Shown: positions 1 to 11,117 of the stretch, piece by piece
Layout: each line of letters begins with the position of its first letter
Numbering within the stretch: position 1 is the stretch's first letter
Assembly: GCA_033439265.1 (NCBI GenBank)
Contig: JAVTVX010000012.1
Span: 7,305,001-7,369,000, forward strand
DNA: 64,000 nt
Reading direction: 5' to 3'
DNA from: Dillenia suffruticosa
Lineage: Eukaryota > Streptophyta > Magnoliopsida > Dilleniales > Dilleniaceae
Program-made: the position numbers and the translations under genes
Notes under the pieces: model-generated
Databases searched by the model: none
Told to the model about the DNA's origin: nothing
The model's input: the letters and a program-made list of their open reading frames with translations, nothing else

Positions 1-408
1 TTCTTGAGAATATCTCCCTGGAAGGGAGTTATACGGTTCAGGCAGCGGGGCAAGTTGAGCCCTAGATATATTGGGCCCTTCCGTATCCTTGAGAGGGTCG
101 GGAGTGTGGCATATAGATTGGAGCTGCCAGATGAACTATCCCGCATTCACGACGTATTCCATGTCTCAGTACTCAGGAAATACTTGACCGATCCTTCTCA
201 TGTACTTGAGCCTCCACCTCTTGAGTTGCGAGAGGATCTTCGTTTTCCAGTTCAGCCCGTGGCTATTCTAGATCGACAAGTCAGGAAGCTACGGAGTAAG
301 GAAATTTCATTAGTCAAAGTTTTGTGGAGAAGTGATCAGGTCAAGGAGGAGACCTGGGAGCAAGAGGAAGCTATGAGGAGTCAATACCCCCATTTATTTA
401 CAGTGTAA
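1..408 (+). CDS. gypsy polyprotein C-terminus (integrase end plus chromodomain-like tail), partial
   Basis: The reading frame is open from the first base to a TAA at 406-408; its start is outside the window. It begins in the segment after the integrase core (motif KLSPRYIGPFRI), passes the DVFHVSVLRKY motif found in nearly all plant gypsy integrases, and ends in a chromodomain-like tail (about 260-400) with the LVKVLWR and TWEQEEAMR signatures. Integrase joins the cDNA to host DNA, and the chromodomain-like tail is thought to steer insertion toward particular chromatin (family knowledge). No frameshift or internal stop is visible here, so this copy may be fairly young. Confidence 0.85.
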   Translation, partial: FLRISPWKGVIRFRQRGKLSPRYIGPFRILERVGSVAYRLELPDELSRIHDVFHVSVLRKYLTDPSHVLEPPPLELREDLRFPVQPVAILDRQVRKLRSKEISLVKVLWRSDQVKEETWEQEEAMRSQYPHLFTV

Positions 409-439
409 ATTCTCTTTTAGTTTCGAGGACGAAACTTGA

Positions 440-456
440 TTTTAGGGGGTTAGAAA
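440..456 (+). other. polypurine tract of the gypsy element
   Basis: A purine-rich stretch (TTTTAGGGGGTTAGAAA) directly precedes the TG that opens the 3' LTR. This is the expected place and composition of the plus-strand primer. Confidence 0.65.
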
Positions 457-3055
457 TGTAACACTGCACAAAAAAAAAAAAAAAAAAAAAAAAAGTTCAA
501 AATTAGGGCTTAAAGCCCTAATTCTTTTTTTATTTTCTCTCTCTCTCTCTCTCTCTCTCCCTCTCTCCCTCTTTCCCTCTTTCTCCCTTTCTCTTCTCCG
601 CCGTGGTCTCTCTCCCGCCACCGCACGCCGCCCACTGCTCCACCTTCCTCCCGCGATCGCGGCAGCTGCAGCGCCTCCCGCGAGCAGCTCCTTCCTCCAC
701 GCGAGCGCTGCCTCCTAGCGCGCGAGCCCAGCACGCCACAGCTCGCGATCTCCCGCGAGCCAGCGCGCGAGCCAGCGCGCCACAGCTCGCGATCTCCCGC
801 GAGCCAGCGTCCCGCGAGCCAGCGCGCTACCCCTGCTCGACCCAGCTCACGACTCATCGCGAGCCAACGCGCGACCCAGCTCGCGACCTAGCGCGAGCTA
901 GCGCACGAGCCAGCGCGCGACCCAGCCCGCGTCCCAGCACGAGCCAGCGCGCGACCCAGCTCGCGACCCAGCGCGAGCTAGCGCGCGAGCCAGCGCGCGA
1001 CCCAGCTCGCGACCCAGCGCGAGCCAGCGCGCGACCCAGCTCGTGACCTAGAGCGAGCCCTAGCCCGTGAGCGGGCCAGCCCACCAGCGGTCCAAGGCCC
1101 AGTCCAGCCGCGGCCCACTGCATCCCGCGAAGCCCGCTGCGGCCAGCAAGCCGGGCTGAGAGCCCGTGAGCCACCAGCGGGCCAGCCCGCTAGCAGCCAG
1201 CCCACCGGCCCGCGAGCCCGCGACCGGCTTTCCCCTGTGAGAGCTCACCTGCATCTTCTGTATTGCAGGTAACGACTGTATTGATTGAAGTTCTATGGTT
1301 TGCTGGTAGAAATTTAGTGGTTTCTAATACATCTGAAGTTTGGGAAATATTACAGGTTTTAAACCAACCCGACGGGCGAACGACAACTAGGTCTGAAACC
1401 CGAGGAACCTTAGGTGAGAGATGAATAAATTTTATTGATAGAATCCCTTATTAGGGTTTTAATCGTTATAAATTTGACGATTTGATTAGGTTTGTCTTTT
1501 GGAGAGTCGTTGAAAAAAATAGGGAGTGACCACCCTCCCTAGATAATGTGAGTGGGACTCTAATCTCTTGCATAAAATAGTAAAACGTATTTTCTGTCGC
1601 ATTTTCGATAAAACATGCTTTGATATGCATTCGTTGACGTGTGATATTAAATTTGGAAATCTGTTTTGTGATTTTTGGAGTGTCTTGAATTATATTTGCA
1701 ATGACTATGCATCCATGGTTTGAGATGAATCAATAATTGTGCCATTATTTGAAAATGTATAAATTTCATTTTATACCAATGTATTGATATGCTGTTTTGA
1801 AATGAATTTGATGAAACGTATTGGCACGCAAATTTAAAAATGTTTTTGATGAACTATGTGGGTTGGATGCCTACTAGTTGTGCGATGATGTGATGATACT
1901 CGTGGGACGTTGTGCCCTGGGACGTTGTGCCCTTGTGATACTATGGGACGTTGTGCCCTTGTGATATTATGATATTCCGTAGCTACGAAGGGCGTTTGTA
2001 GAGGCACGGGTTGCCCGGATACGCTTCTGCAGGAGGTATCCGCAAACGTCATTTATTCTAAAGGCTATAGGCGCGGCCGGTTGAACCCACGTAGGGGGAG
2101 GACGTGTGTGACGCCACCGTCTAGCACCGGGCGGGGTCCTATACACGTTGATGAGTTGGCCCCAGCGAGCTCATGGCCAACGTCGGGGTAGAGAGCGTTT
2201 TAAAGTCTATGCATAATAAAAAAAAAAAAAAAACCCCGACGCGCCTGTCCTTGGTCACGGTTGACCTTTGCCAGGACTATTTTTGGCTCGCTCTGACATT
2301 ACTTGATTTTAAATGGATGCATACATGCTTGCTATCGCGTGTTTGATTAAATGATTTCAAATTGATAAATATATCATGTTTTGTCGCGAAATGTAAATTT
2401 TTGTTTCAAATGATGTTATTTGACACTCCAATTGTTCACCTATGCTATTTATGCTTGATATTACCCCCCTCACTCACTGAGTATCTTCCCATGATACTCA
2501 CCCCTCTATTTTCTCTCCTCAGACAGGTTTATTGTGATAGAGCGACGTTACAGGCTCTAGAGCGGAGTTGGTATTTCCGACGGTAAGATTTACTTTTAAT
2601 TTAGTTTCGACCCTGCGAGGTCTTGATATAGAGGTCCGTAGTTGGCCATGTACTTATTTTGGGATGACTGTATAGTTTAACTCTCATATTTCATTTGCAT
2701 TGAGGCGATTGTACGTACTTGAACGTTACTTGGGAAATGTGATATATATCGTAGAAATTTAGATCCGCTCGGTATAGCGGCTGTTCATGCTCTAGTTGGG
2801 CATGATAGTAGAGGTCTGTGGCTAGGTTTGTTTATAGCCTTGCGTTGTTCTGAATGTTGGCTGTGGTGTTTGTTGATTTTGGAGAGGCCGGGATGGCCAT
2901 TTGTGTATTGTACAGGATGATTTGGATTATACAGGTATAATTGTACATGGGAAACCTCCGATTTATGGGGAGGTTCTGTCCAATTTTTTGTAAAAATACA
3001 GCCGGCATTCAGGGGCAACGGGCGGCTATTCACGATCCCGGTTTGGGGCGTGACA
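457..3055 (+). repeat. 3' LTR of the gypsy element
   Basis: The LTR opens TGTAACACTGCAC right after the purine tract and closes GGGGCGTGACA just before lectin-kinase coding sequence resumes. Inside are a long A run (about 470-494), a CT microsatellite (about 537-560), a GC-rich repeated block (about 600-1240), and tandem GGGACGTTGTGCCC units at about 1903-1960. The 5' LTR is outside the window, so the boundaries rest on the TG...CA ends and on the coding sequence that follows. Confidence 0.8.
600..1240. repeat. GC-rich minisatellite inside the gypsy LTR
   Basis: A block of very high GC content stands out in an AT-rich window. It is built from diverged copies of a unit of roughly 30 bp containing GCGCGACCCAGC and CTCGCGACCC. 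The low complexity leaves several frames open on both strands, but the predicted peptides are simple Ala/Ser/Arg repeats and resemble no protein. It is dense in CpG, unlike most methylated transposon DNA here, which suggests recent amplification or selection against loss. Confidence 0.75.
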
Positions 3056-4818
3056 ATCTATGTCGTGTTGGCAGAGTCACCTTTGCTGAGAGGGTGCGGC
3101 TTTGGGACTCTAGCACCGGAAAGCTCTCAGACTTTAGTACTCATTTTTCTTTCATAATTGACACTCAAGGTGCCACCACATATGGCCATGGGATTGCTTT
3201 TTTTCTTGCTCCTGTTGGCACTGAAATCCCACCAAATTCATCCGGTGGATTTCTAGGCCTTTTCAACACCACCACAAGCGACTTGGCAAATAACCAAATT
3301 GTTACGGTCGAGTTCGACTCCTTCCCTAATCCTGAATGGGATCCTTCTTTCCAACATGTTGGAATCAACAACAATTCAATCGCTTCTGCTGTTGTTACTC
3401 TTTGGAATGCTAGCTTACACAGCGGTGATACTGCCGATGCTTGGATTGTATACAATGCCACTACAAAGAACTTGACCGCGTTTTGGGCATATCTGTCAGA
3501 GCCAGGTTTTAAACAAAATTCTAGTCTCTCCTACACTATTGACTTGATGAAGGTTCTTCCTGAGTGGGTGACAATTGGATTTTCTGCTGCTACTGGTGAG
3601 TATGGAGAGCGGCATACGCTGCAGACTTGGGAATTTAGATCAAGTTTGGATGTGAAAGAGACTAGTGGGGGGACGAGTAGAAAGATCAAGATAGTAGTTG
3701 GTGTAACTGTACCAGTGGGTGTTGTCATAGCAGGGATGCTTGTAGCAACTTTAGTAACTTGGAGGCAAAAACGAAGGGTAAAGGAGAGTCCAGAAGCAAA
3801 GAAATTGACCTCGATCAATGATGATCTTGAACGAGGAGCAGGACCAAGGAGATTTTCTTACAATGATCTTGCTCTAGCAACCAACAACTTCTCGAATGAG
3901 AGAAAACTTGGTGAAGGAGGTTTTGGTGGTGTCTACAGGGGCTACCTAAATGACCTGGACATGGCGGTGAAGAGAATTTCAAGGGGGTCTAAACAAGGGA
4001 AGAAGCAGTACATAACCGAAGTGAAGGTGATTAGCCGATTGAGGCACAGGAATCTTGTGCAACTTATAGGCTGGTGCCATGATCAGGAAGAGTTCTTACT
4101 AGTTTATGAGTTCATGCCAAATGGCAGCCTTGATTTACACCTCTTTGGAAAAAAACCTCCATTGACTTGGGCTGTTAGATACAAGATTGCTCTTGGCTTG
4201 GCCTCTGCTGTCCTCTATCTTCATGAGGAATGGGAGCAGTGCGTGTTGCATCGCGACATAAAGTCTAGCAACATCATGTTAGACTCAAGTTTCAATGTAA
4301 AACTCGGTGACTTCGGTCTTGCCAGGTTGATGGATCATGAGCTCGGTCCTCAAACTACAGGACTAGCTGGAACCTTTGGCTACTTGGCACCAGAATACAT
4401 AAGCACTTGTAAGGCTAGTAAGGAGTCGGATGTCTATAGCTTTGGAGTGGTGGCCCTAGAAATTGCCACCGGAAGGAAATCGGTTAGTCCCTTGGGTGGG
4501 GACACCCAAATGGGGATTGTCGAATGGGTTTGGGATCTGTATGGCAAGGGAAGGCTTCTTGATGCTGCGGACGAGAGATTGCAGATGGGCTTTGATGTGA
4601 AACAGGTGGAGTGCTTGATGATTGTTGGGATGTGGTGCGCTCATCCTGCTCACAATCTGAGGCCGTTGATCAGGCAAGCAATTCAAGTCCTTAATTTTGA
4701 GGGCCAAATGCCTGATCTCCCACCAAAAATGCCTGTTGCCATGTATCACGTGCCTACTCAATCATCTAGTGGCAGTGATCCTTTAGTGACTTTCTCGAGT
4801 ATGGAAATGGGTCGTTGA
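3056..4818 (+). pseudogene. L-type lectin receptor kinase (LecRK-IX-like), 5' end cut off by gypsy insertion
   Basis: LecRKs are plasma-membrane receptors with an outer legume-lectin domain and an inner Ser/Thr kinase, used in defence and development. What remains is an uninterrupted frame of about 587 codons: most of the lectin domain (about 3067-3650, motifs VGRVTFAERVRLWDS and TVEFDSFPN), one membrane segment (about 3685-3763) and a complete kinase. The kinase keeps the glycine loop GEGGFGGVY (about 3910), the AVK lysine (3970), HRDIKSSN (catalytic Asp at 4255), DFG (4309), APEY and SDVYSFGV, and ends at a TGA at 4816-4818. The signal peptide and about 60-70 N-terminal lectin residues are missing; they should lie beyond the retrotransposon, left of the window. 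The family is usually intronless, which fits. No other lesion is seen, so the break may be recent. Confidence 0.88.
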
Positions 4819-5500
4819 AGTAGCATTTTCATTCATCTTATACAAGGTTTGTTGGTTTTGTATTTTCCTATGTATAAGAACATTGAAAACGCTCGTTATA
4901 AGACTTAGAGAGCAACATTATTAGCCTCTTACCACCCTTCTCGTGTTTGCAGATACCATGTTTCAAATATGCAATAATCTTGTTATGGGACCTTGTCCTC
5001 AGTCATCTGTAAAAAACTCTTTTGATGCGTTTCCTCTGTGTGTGTGTGAGAGAGAGAGTGTGTGTGTATATATACATACATTAATAAAGCACTTCTAGTT
5101 ATTTTCTTAATACTAATCTGTTGGTGAATAACAATTGTCCAATGAAAGCAGGCCTTCTGAGTTAAGAGATTCTCAAATTGAATTGGAATTTAAACAAAAA
5201 AAAAAAATAGTATTGCTTCAGTTGGCAGTTCGAGTTAAAAGTGAGCTATGTATTTCTACCTTTAAAATAATTAAAGTGGGCATGCCTTGAAACTCATCAT
5301 TGTTTTCTTTTCCTTTTAATTTGAAATTAAACTGGTTTTCATTCCACCAATTATGAGAGCTTTGACTTATCTTTGCATATGTAAGTATAATGATAGTTTA
5401 GGAGAAAATGAGCCTTTCAAGTGAACGTGGAGATCATGTCAGAATTTTTATACCATCGCAACAGATTCAAGGAGATTTATTTATTTATTTATTTTTAATT
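4819..5500. other. LecRK 3' flank and intergenic DNA
   Basis: This holds the likely 3' UTR of the kinase gene (AATAAA at about 5082), a short TG/AG microsatellite (about 5036-5075) and ordinary AT-rich DNA. No further gene is visible. Confidence 0.5.
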
Positions 5501-5514
5501 TGATTTGGTTTTGT

Positions 5515-5712
5515 TTTGTTTTTTTTTTTTTTTGTTTCGCCCTTATTAATCTGGATCGACCGTTATAGTGACTTCTTTTTGGAGGACGGATTTCGTAACG
5601 GGGAACGCTCTATACACATGAGGGTCTGATACTCCCAACGAGAGTCAAATATCGATTATGGTTAAGGGAACTCAATTCCACATGCAGTTGAGTCAATCCA
5701 CGTCGGTGCTTT
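5515..5712 (-). mobile_element. SINE-like retroposon with poly(A) tail, minus strand
   Basis: About 180 bp of moderate GC content lies between AT-rich flanks and starts on the plus strand with a T run of about 17 bases, which would be the poly(A) tail of a minus-strand retroposon. Read on the minus strand it begins near GCACCGACGTGGATTGACTC and carries TCAGACCCTCATGTG. I see no clean target duplication and no obvious A/B boxes, so the class is uncertain. Confidence 0.35.
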
Positions 5713-6363
5713 TGTTATTTTAAGAAATAACACACAAAATGATATTATTCATGTTATAGTTAAATAGCAGCATTATTCTTGCACTTCGCCACGAGTTGGT
5801 GTGAGTTTTGATTATTGGCTTTACATGTTACAAAAATTATAAATATATTTTTATCAAATTGAAAATATATTTACTAAGTTAGTAAATTATTTAACGATTT
5901 TATTTATCTATATTCGTGAAATTACGGTTTCTATTTTGTATCCCACATTTTTTATTTTTCTTTAATTGCACGGATTTTTTCACCCATTGTTAAGCACTTT
6001 TAGTTTCTATTTGTTGTGTTTAGTGTGATAATTAATAAATTATTATTCTATTTATTTGCTCAAATTTATGAAACTATTATTTTCGGTATTTTGATTTAAT
6101 ATATAAAGGTGTGTTGTTAAATATCTTTTAGTTCTTTTGCATTCAGTATTCATCAGTATGAAATATGTGTTTTAACAAACTTATAATCATTGTTTCACTT
6201 TTCTGTCCTTTGTTAATCATTTTTTAAATATTTATCCTTTTTCTATTTTTCTAATCGCAATTGATTTTCCTAATTGTTAAATATTTTAAAATTTATATGT
6301 TTCATGCAAAATATATTTTGATAGTTAGTAAATTATGTAATGAATTTATTTATCTAAGTTAAT
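5713..6363. other. AT-rich intergenic DNA
   Basis: I see no gene, RNA or recognisable repeat here. Confidence 0.5.
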
Positions 6364-6464
6364 GAAATTACTACTCTTAAGTTCCTAAGGGGACAGTCTA
6401 AACTAATGATTTCAGATTCGAATCTCTATATATAAAAAAAAAAAAAAAAGAAATTACTACTCTT
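6364..6464 (+). mobile_element. very short tRNA-like SINE (copy 1) with target duplication
   Basis: A 71-bp body (6379-6449) begins AAGTTCCTAAGGGGACAG, carries a B-box-like GATTCGAATC at about 6415-6424 and ends in a 16-base A run. It is flanked on both sides by the same 15 bases, GAAATTACTACTCTT (6364-6378 and 6450-6464), the hallmark of LINE-assisted retroposition. Copies at 9469-9555 and about 63186-63283 share the AAGGGGACAG head and the TTCGAATC core; this copy has lost about 26 internal bases relative to them. Confidence 0.75.
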
Positions 6465-7176
6465 TAACCTACCTCTTTAGAAAAATGAGCAGATGAACTA
6501 CTCTGAAGAAGACAATATTTATTGACTCAAAAGTCTTCCGCTTCCACCATGTGTATATCTGTTTTGAACATGCATACTTTTAAGGATATTTACCCTCTGT
6601 ATTTATTTAATTTTTTTATATAGAAGACATGGAAATTATATGCACACGAAGGTTTGAAAATTAAATCCCAGAGAAAACATGTAAGTAAAAATTTTTTTGA
6701 CACTTGGGAGTCCCAATCATAGCGTTTGCAATTTTTTTATTTCTCTTTTCCTATATTTTGTAGTTTACTCTTCTAAAATAAATAAATTTAAAGTAAATTT
6801 CTTAGTATATAGATGGGTAGTTTTACTTGTGATCCGTTTTGCCCGGGACGCGTTTGGAATCCAAGTCAAAAATTGAATTCTTTGAATTCATGATTTAAGA
6901 GTAAGACACGAGATTTGGCTGATCAATCTGTGGATCGACTCTTGATTCGTTTTTTGTGTTACTCGACCTAAAAAGGGGAACCTAGAAAGGACACCATAAT
7001 GAGTATGCCTCCCTCCTCACAATTCTCAATCAATAATGCCTGCATTCCAAATTCATCTATAAGGAAAATGAACCCATTTTCAACTTCAAACAAGTCTTAA
7101 GCTCACTAATTTGGAATTAATATTACATAATTAGACTTCTTGTGCAATGCATGTCCATTCAAAATAGAAATTATTC

Positions 7177-7406
7177 TTAGAGCATGTTTGGTACTACTTT
7201 TTTTTTTTAACCCTTGTCTTCTTTTTTTAGGAGAAATAAAAATTAATGTCTTTTGAAAAAAATGAGAAATAAAAACTAATATCTTTTGAAAAAACTAAAA
7301 ACTGTTTGACATTTTTATTTTAAAAACTGTTTTTATATTCATTTTTACAAATAAATTTTTTGACAAAATAAATTTTTATAAACTTTATTTTTAATGAAAT
7401 TATCAT

Positions 7407-7448
<42 letters not shown>

Positions 7449-8259
7449 TTTTTTCTTCTTATCATTGATTGATTAAAATTCATATATCTACATTTTAAAA
7501 ATAAAAGATAAAAATATTAATATACTAATACTTAAAATAAAAATAAATTAATTATTTTTCTAAACTATCAAAATCAAACATTTATAAATATAAAATTATT
7601 TTTATATAACATAAAGAACTAAAAAATTTGAAAATAATATAAGTCATATATTGATGAACATTCAAATCATACAAATGGAATAAAAAATATATTTATTAAC
7701 ATATATAGAATTTATCAATATATTTGAAATTTATAAAAAAAATATTTAAATTTATCCAAATCATATTGGTTATGAACACCCAATTCATATAAATGAAATA
7801 AAAAAAATATTTTTGAACATATTTGATATTTATATAAAAAAAAATCTAAACCCACTCAAATCATATATTTATAAACATCCAAATCATATAAATCGAATAA
7901 AAAAATATTTATGAACATATTTGGAATTCATGAACATATTTGAAATTTATAAAAAAAATATTTAAATCCATCTAAATCATTGCATTTATAAAGATATTAT
8001 GGCGTGAATATATTTAAAATTTTATATTATTCAAGCGGGAATATAAAGTGGAATAAAAAGTTATGATTTTGGAAAAGTTGAATCATTAAAAAAAAAAGAA
8101 AAGAAAAAACTCATTTCAAGAGTTTCTCTTTTAAAATTACTTTTATCATTTTTCATTAAAAATAATTACTTTTAAGGTGATAAAATTTTGTTTGACAAAA
8201 CTTTTCCTTATAAGTAGGAAATAAGTTAAAAAAAAAAAAACCTATCTAACGGACATTTA
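7177..8259. mobile_element. AT-rich non-autonomous DNA element (MITE-like)
   Basis: About 1.08 kb, mostly A/T with an (AT)n run at about 7409-7440, lies between GCATGTTTGGTAC on the left and CTAACGGACAT on the right, which are poorly matched inverted ends. TTAGA flanks both sides (7177-7181 and 8257-8261). Segment A' (about 15055-15080) reads straight through the site (AATTATTGATAGAATTG), so the insertion is supported by a paralogous empty site. A TTA target would suit PIF/Harbinger, but the ends are too decayed to be sure. No transposase frame is present. Confidence 0.5.
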
Positions 8260-8261
8260 GA

Positions 8262-9085
8262 ATTGTTAAAATAAGAGTTCAGTATCAACGCACACCTGAT
8301 ATAAAAGATAAAGATTCTAAATCGCTTAATCAAGTTTTGAGTTTAAAATTTAAGAATGAAAAAAAAATTATATTGAGAGAATTCTCATAAATTGGATCCG
8401 ATAATATTCAAACTAAAGTAGTCGAAATATAATTTTGAATATCGATCGGTTATAAAACAAATAAAGAATTTGTAACAATTCAAAATAAATGTGAAAAGAT
8501 AGTTTTAAGATGTCTAAGAATACCATTTAAAAAAAAAACAATTTATTTCGCTCTTACTACTTAGCACGCAAGCAATAAACTCAATGCATAATTTCATTTT
8601 TTACTACTAAAATTGAACCACATGATATTCACTAGAAAATGACTAAATTGACTCACTTATGCAATATTCTCTACACAAATATTGCATAAGTATTTTTGGA
8701 GAGAGCGAGAGAAAAATGATATGAATGATTTATCTTGGTTTATGAAGAGTACCATTTTTTTTAATAAACAAATTATTTCTATTCCGAATGCGAAGTTTGT
8801 GATTATTTGGGTCGAAAGCAACTCTTACAAAATTGTTGATAAATAAATATTTATTCCAAACTAAATAGGTGTCATGTCGAGGCAAAGAGAATTGCTATTT
8901 TTTAAAACCTTATTGGAAGGTAATATTTGTTTGGAGATAATCATTTTGGAAAAATTCACATCATCTGTCTGTAGATAACATCTCTTTAACCTGTTTAATT
9001 CGAAGGTTACATTTTTTGAATTTTTTCTTGAATTTCATCTTCCAATTCTTGCATCTGCTTCTTTCAATGAAGTTGGTAAGGCATA
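8262..9085. other. intergenic DNA of segment A
   Basis: AT-rich sequence without a supportable gene. The part from about 8520 on has a recognisable counterpart right of the copia element (36530-36640). Confidence 0.5.
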
Positions 9086-9117
9086 ATGCCATTGCCAGAA
9101 GGAAAGTATGACAATCG

Positions 9118-9468
9118 AAAGTTCGAAACTGGGTTTGGAAGAACAATCACAAAGAAATCAATTCAACCCACCAAGAACAGTAGTGGAAATTTCATGTGTA
9201 AGGTGGAAAGCGATACACTCAAATCTTATTTTTGGAAAATTGGGTTCGGAAGAACTACCACAAAGAAGTCAATTCAACCCTCCAAGAACAGTAAAAGGAA
9301 AAATGTGGAGATTTCATGTGTTAGCCGGAAGGCGATGCACTCAAATCTTATTTTTGGAAAATTGGGTTTGGAAGAACTACCACAAAGAAGTCAATTCAAC
9401 CCTCCAAGAACGGTAAAAGGAAAAATGTGGAAATTTCATGTGTTAGCCGGAAGGCGATGCACTCAAAT
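9118..9468. repeat. tandem repeat, about 115-125 bp unit, three copies
   Basis: Three head-to-tail copies share TTGGAAGAACTACCACAAAG, TCAATTCAACCC, CCAAGAAC, AAATTTCATGTGT and GGAAGGCGATGCACTCAAAT. The two last copies are nearly identical and the first is more diverged. Segment A' has a single unit at about 36655-36767, so the expansion happened in copy A after the duplication. The open frames of 102-133 codons across it are a by-product of the repeat and resemble no known protein. Confidence 0.8.
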
Positions 9469-9569
9469 TTTTTTTTTGATTATATAAAAATTTGAATCTA
9501 AAATCATTAAATTAAGAGAGCAAGATTTGTATCAATAATCTGTCCCCTTAGAGACCGATGCACTCAAAT
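9455..9569 (-). mobile_element. very short tRNA-like SINE (copy 2) with target duplication
   Basis: An 87-bp body (9469-9555) lies on the minus strand: CTAAGGGGACAG head at the right end, a decayed B box (AGATTCAAAT) and an A tail seen as a T run at 9469-9477. The 14-base duplication CGATGCACTCAAAT flanks it at 9455-9468 and 9556-9569. Segment A' lacks it: there GGCGATAAACTCAAATCTTATTC (36746-36768) reads through as an empty site. This shows a real insertion after the segments duplicated. Confidence 0.78.
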
Positions 9570-10250
9570 CTTATTCAATAATCAACTCTCCATTTTCTTC
9601 ATGAGAATCAATATATTGCAATAAAAGGACGAAGATAAGTATGTGGTGCAAACATGTTTGCAAAAATTATTTGGCATATGCTAAATCACTTGGACGTCCA
9701 AATGATCAAAATTTATTTATTTTTTCTCTTCTTTTTTGAATAAAATTTGAGTAAAATCTTTGGTAGTGCCCACAAAAGTTGGTTATAGACCCATAAGAAA
9801 TTCACTAATGGTATTTTTCTGGCCGTGACTAACGGATCCAAATTTTAAATCAAAGGTCTTGAAAGATGATTTTTTTTTTCTTTTCTTTCTTTGTTTTTTT
9901 TTTTTTTCAAGTTTACAGAATTCAACAAGGTAATGGGGAGTAAATTTCTTATTTGTTATTTTTTAAATAAAATTGACAAGATAGAAAAACTCAAATTCAA
10001 ATCAACTTTTCAAATTTTTTACAGAATACTTTCACCATAAAAAAAAACTAAATGAATGAGAGAATTCAAAAACAAGATCCGAACCGGACAGAAACCACCT
10101 TCTGCATTCAAAGGTGAAAATGTCAAGTGAATTACAAGGCTTGTGCCCCACCCCTGCATTCAAAGTTTTTTCTTTTTTTGTTTTGCTTTCCCCGGTTACA
10201 TAGGGACGACAAAAATGTATGCGCCTAAAAAAACGCTATTTAGGGTTAAC
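9570..10250. other. rest of segment A, no gene
   Basis: Contains the intact counterpart of the Athila-element target site (CAATAATCAAC at about 9577) and the counterpart of sequence at 45137-45452. No gene is visible. Confidence 0.6.
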
Positions 10251-10789
10251 ATAGAAGGAAAATTTTGCGCCTAAACACGGTTTTAGCGATGGATTTAGCG
10301 ACGAAAATTTTAGAAAAATTCGTCGCTAAAAACATTAACGACGGATTTAGCGACGAACAATTTTTCGTCGCTAATGACGCGTCGCAAATATTTAGCGACG
10401 AAAAATAGAAATCCGTCGCTAAAATAGCGACAAATTTAGCGACGAAAAATTTTCATCGCTAAATTTAACGACGGATACAAAAAATCCGTTGCTAATTTTA
10501 GCTACGGAAATTCAAAATCCGTTGCTAAATTTAGCGACGGATCCAAGAAATCCGTCGCTAAATTATATGATATATAATTATTTTTTTATTTATTTTATAT
10601 ATTTTATTTAATTATTATATTAATATTTTATTTTATTTAATTAGCAACGGATCCATGAATCCGTCGCTAAATTATATTATATACAATTATATTTTTAATT
10701 TATTTTATACATTTTATTTAATTATTATATTAATATTTTATTTTTATTTAATTAGCGACGAATGCTTGATCCGTCGCTAAGCCCCTAGG

Positions 10790-11000
10790 TCCCGCGCACG
10801 AGCGTCATCGCCCCAGCGTGCTCGCCCCAGCCCAGCTCCAGCTCCCTGCCTGCTCACCCCTGCCTGCTCGCTCCAGCCCAGCTCGCCCCTGCTTGCTCGC
10901 CCCAACCCAGCTCCAGCTCCAGCTCCCAGCTTACTCGCCCCTGCACCCTGCCCCAGCTCGCCCCTGCATGCACCTTGCACTGCCCCAGCCTGCTGGCCCC
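10790..11000. repeat. GC-rich low-complexity repeat in CACTA-like element 1
   Basis: Repeated CCCAGCTC and GCCCCTGC units of about 20-30 bp. The open frames over it give Pro/Ala/Leu/Cys-rich repeats with no protein likeness. Confidence 0.7.
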
Positions 11001-11050
11001 TGCTGCATTGCAAAAAATCCTTGAAAAAACCCTCAAAATGCCTACAGCCC

Positions 11051-11103
11051 GGTTCGAACACCTGCACAAGAGTAAAATGTTAGTATACCCAACCACCAGA
11101 CCA
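11051..11103 (-). other. tRNA-like module (A box and B box), minus strand
   Basis: On the minus strand TGGTCTGGTGG (11093-11103) resembles a Pol III A box and GTGTTCGAACC (11051-11061) a B box, about 31 bases apart, as in a tRNA. It lies immediately after the GC-rich block. It cannot be a working tRNA because the arms do not pair. The same arrangement recurs in the other three CACTA-like elements. Confidence 0.5.
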
Positions 11104-11117
11104 CATCTTACCTTTTA

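Larger units (their letters stand above)
1..3055 (+). mobile_element. Ty3/gypsy chromovirus (Tekay/Del-like), 3' part
   Basis: This is the right-hand end of an LTR retrotransposon whose left part lies before the window. It runs integrase C-terminus, stop codon, short untranslated stretch, purine-rich tract, then a 3' LTR of about 2.6 kb starting TG and ending CA. The chromodomain-like tail of the polyprotein and the long LTR fit the Tekay/Del lineage of plant chromoviruses (family knowledge). The element lies inside a lectin receptor kinase coding sequence, in the same orientation as that gene. The five bases after the LTR (ATCTA, 3056-3060) are the expected target-site duplication, but the partner copy is outside the window. 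Confidence 0.85.
6990..10020. repeat. segmental duplication, copy A
   Basis: Stretches of this region match, with many substitutions, a second copy spread over 14830-15080, about 36530-36774, 45137-45452 and 46268-46350. Shared landmarks include TTCTCAATCAATAATG, CAACTTCAAACAAGTCTTAA, AAATAAATATTTATTCCA, GTGGTGCAAACATGTTTGC and CCCATAAGAAA. Copy A lacks the retrotransposons that opened copy A', and copy A' lacks the small elements in copy A, so each serves as the pre-insertion site for the other. No intact gene is seen in either. Confidence 0.75.

Noticed and set aside
510-1254. Several overlapping open frames of 64-147 codons on both strands in the gypsy LTR
   Set aside because: They arise from GC-rich tandem repeats poor in stop codons; the peptides are simple Ala/Arg/Ser repeats without domains.
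3165-4761. Minus-strand frames of 95-101 codons under the lectin receptor kinase
   Set aside because: Antisense shadows of the well-supported kinase frame.
9086-9487. 133-codon frame with internally repeated peptide, possible repeat protein
   Set aside because: The DNA repeat is nearly perfect including non-coding-like substitutions, two different frames are open across it, and copy A' has just one broken unit.
11051-11103. tRNA gene
   Set aside because: A and B boxes are present, but no acceptor stem or anticodon arm pairs; treated as a tRNA-like module instead. The same holds for the other three modules.
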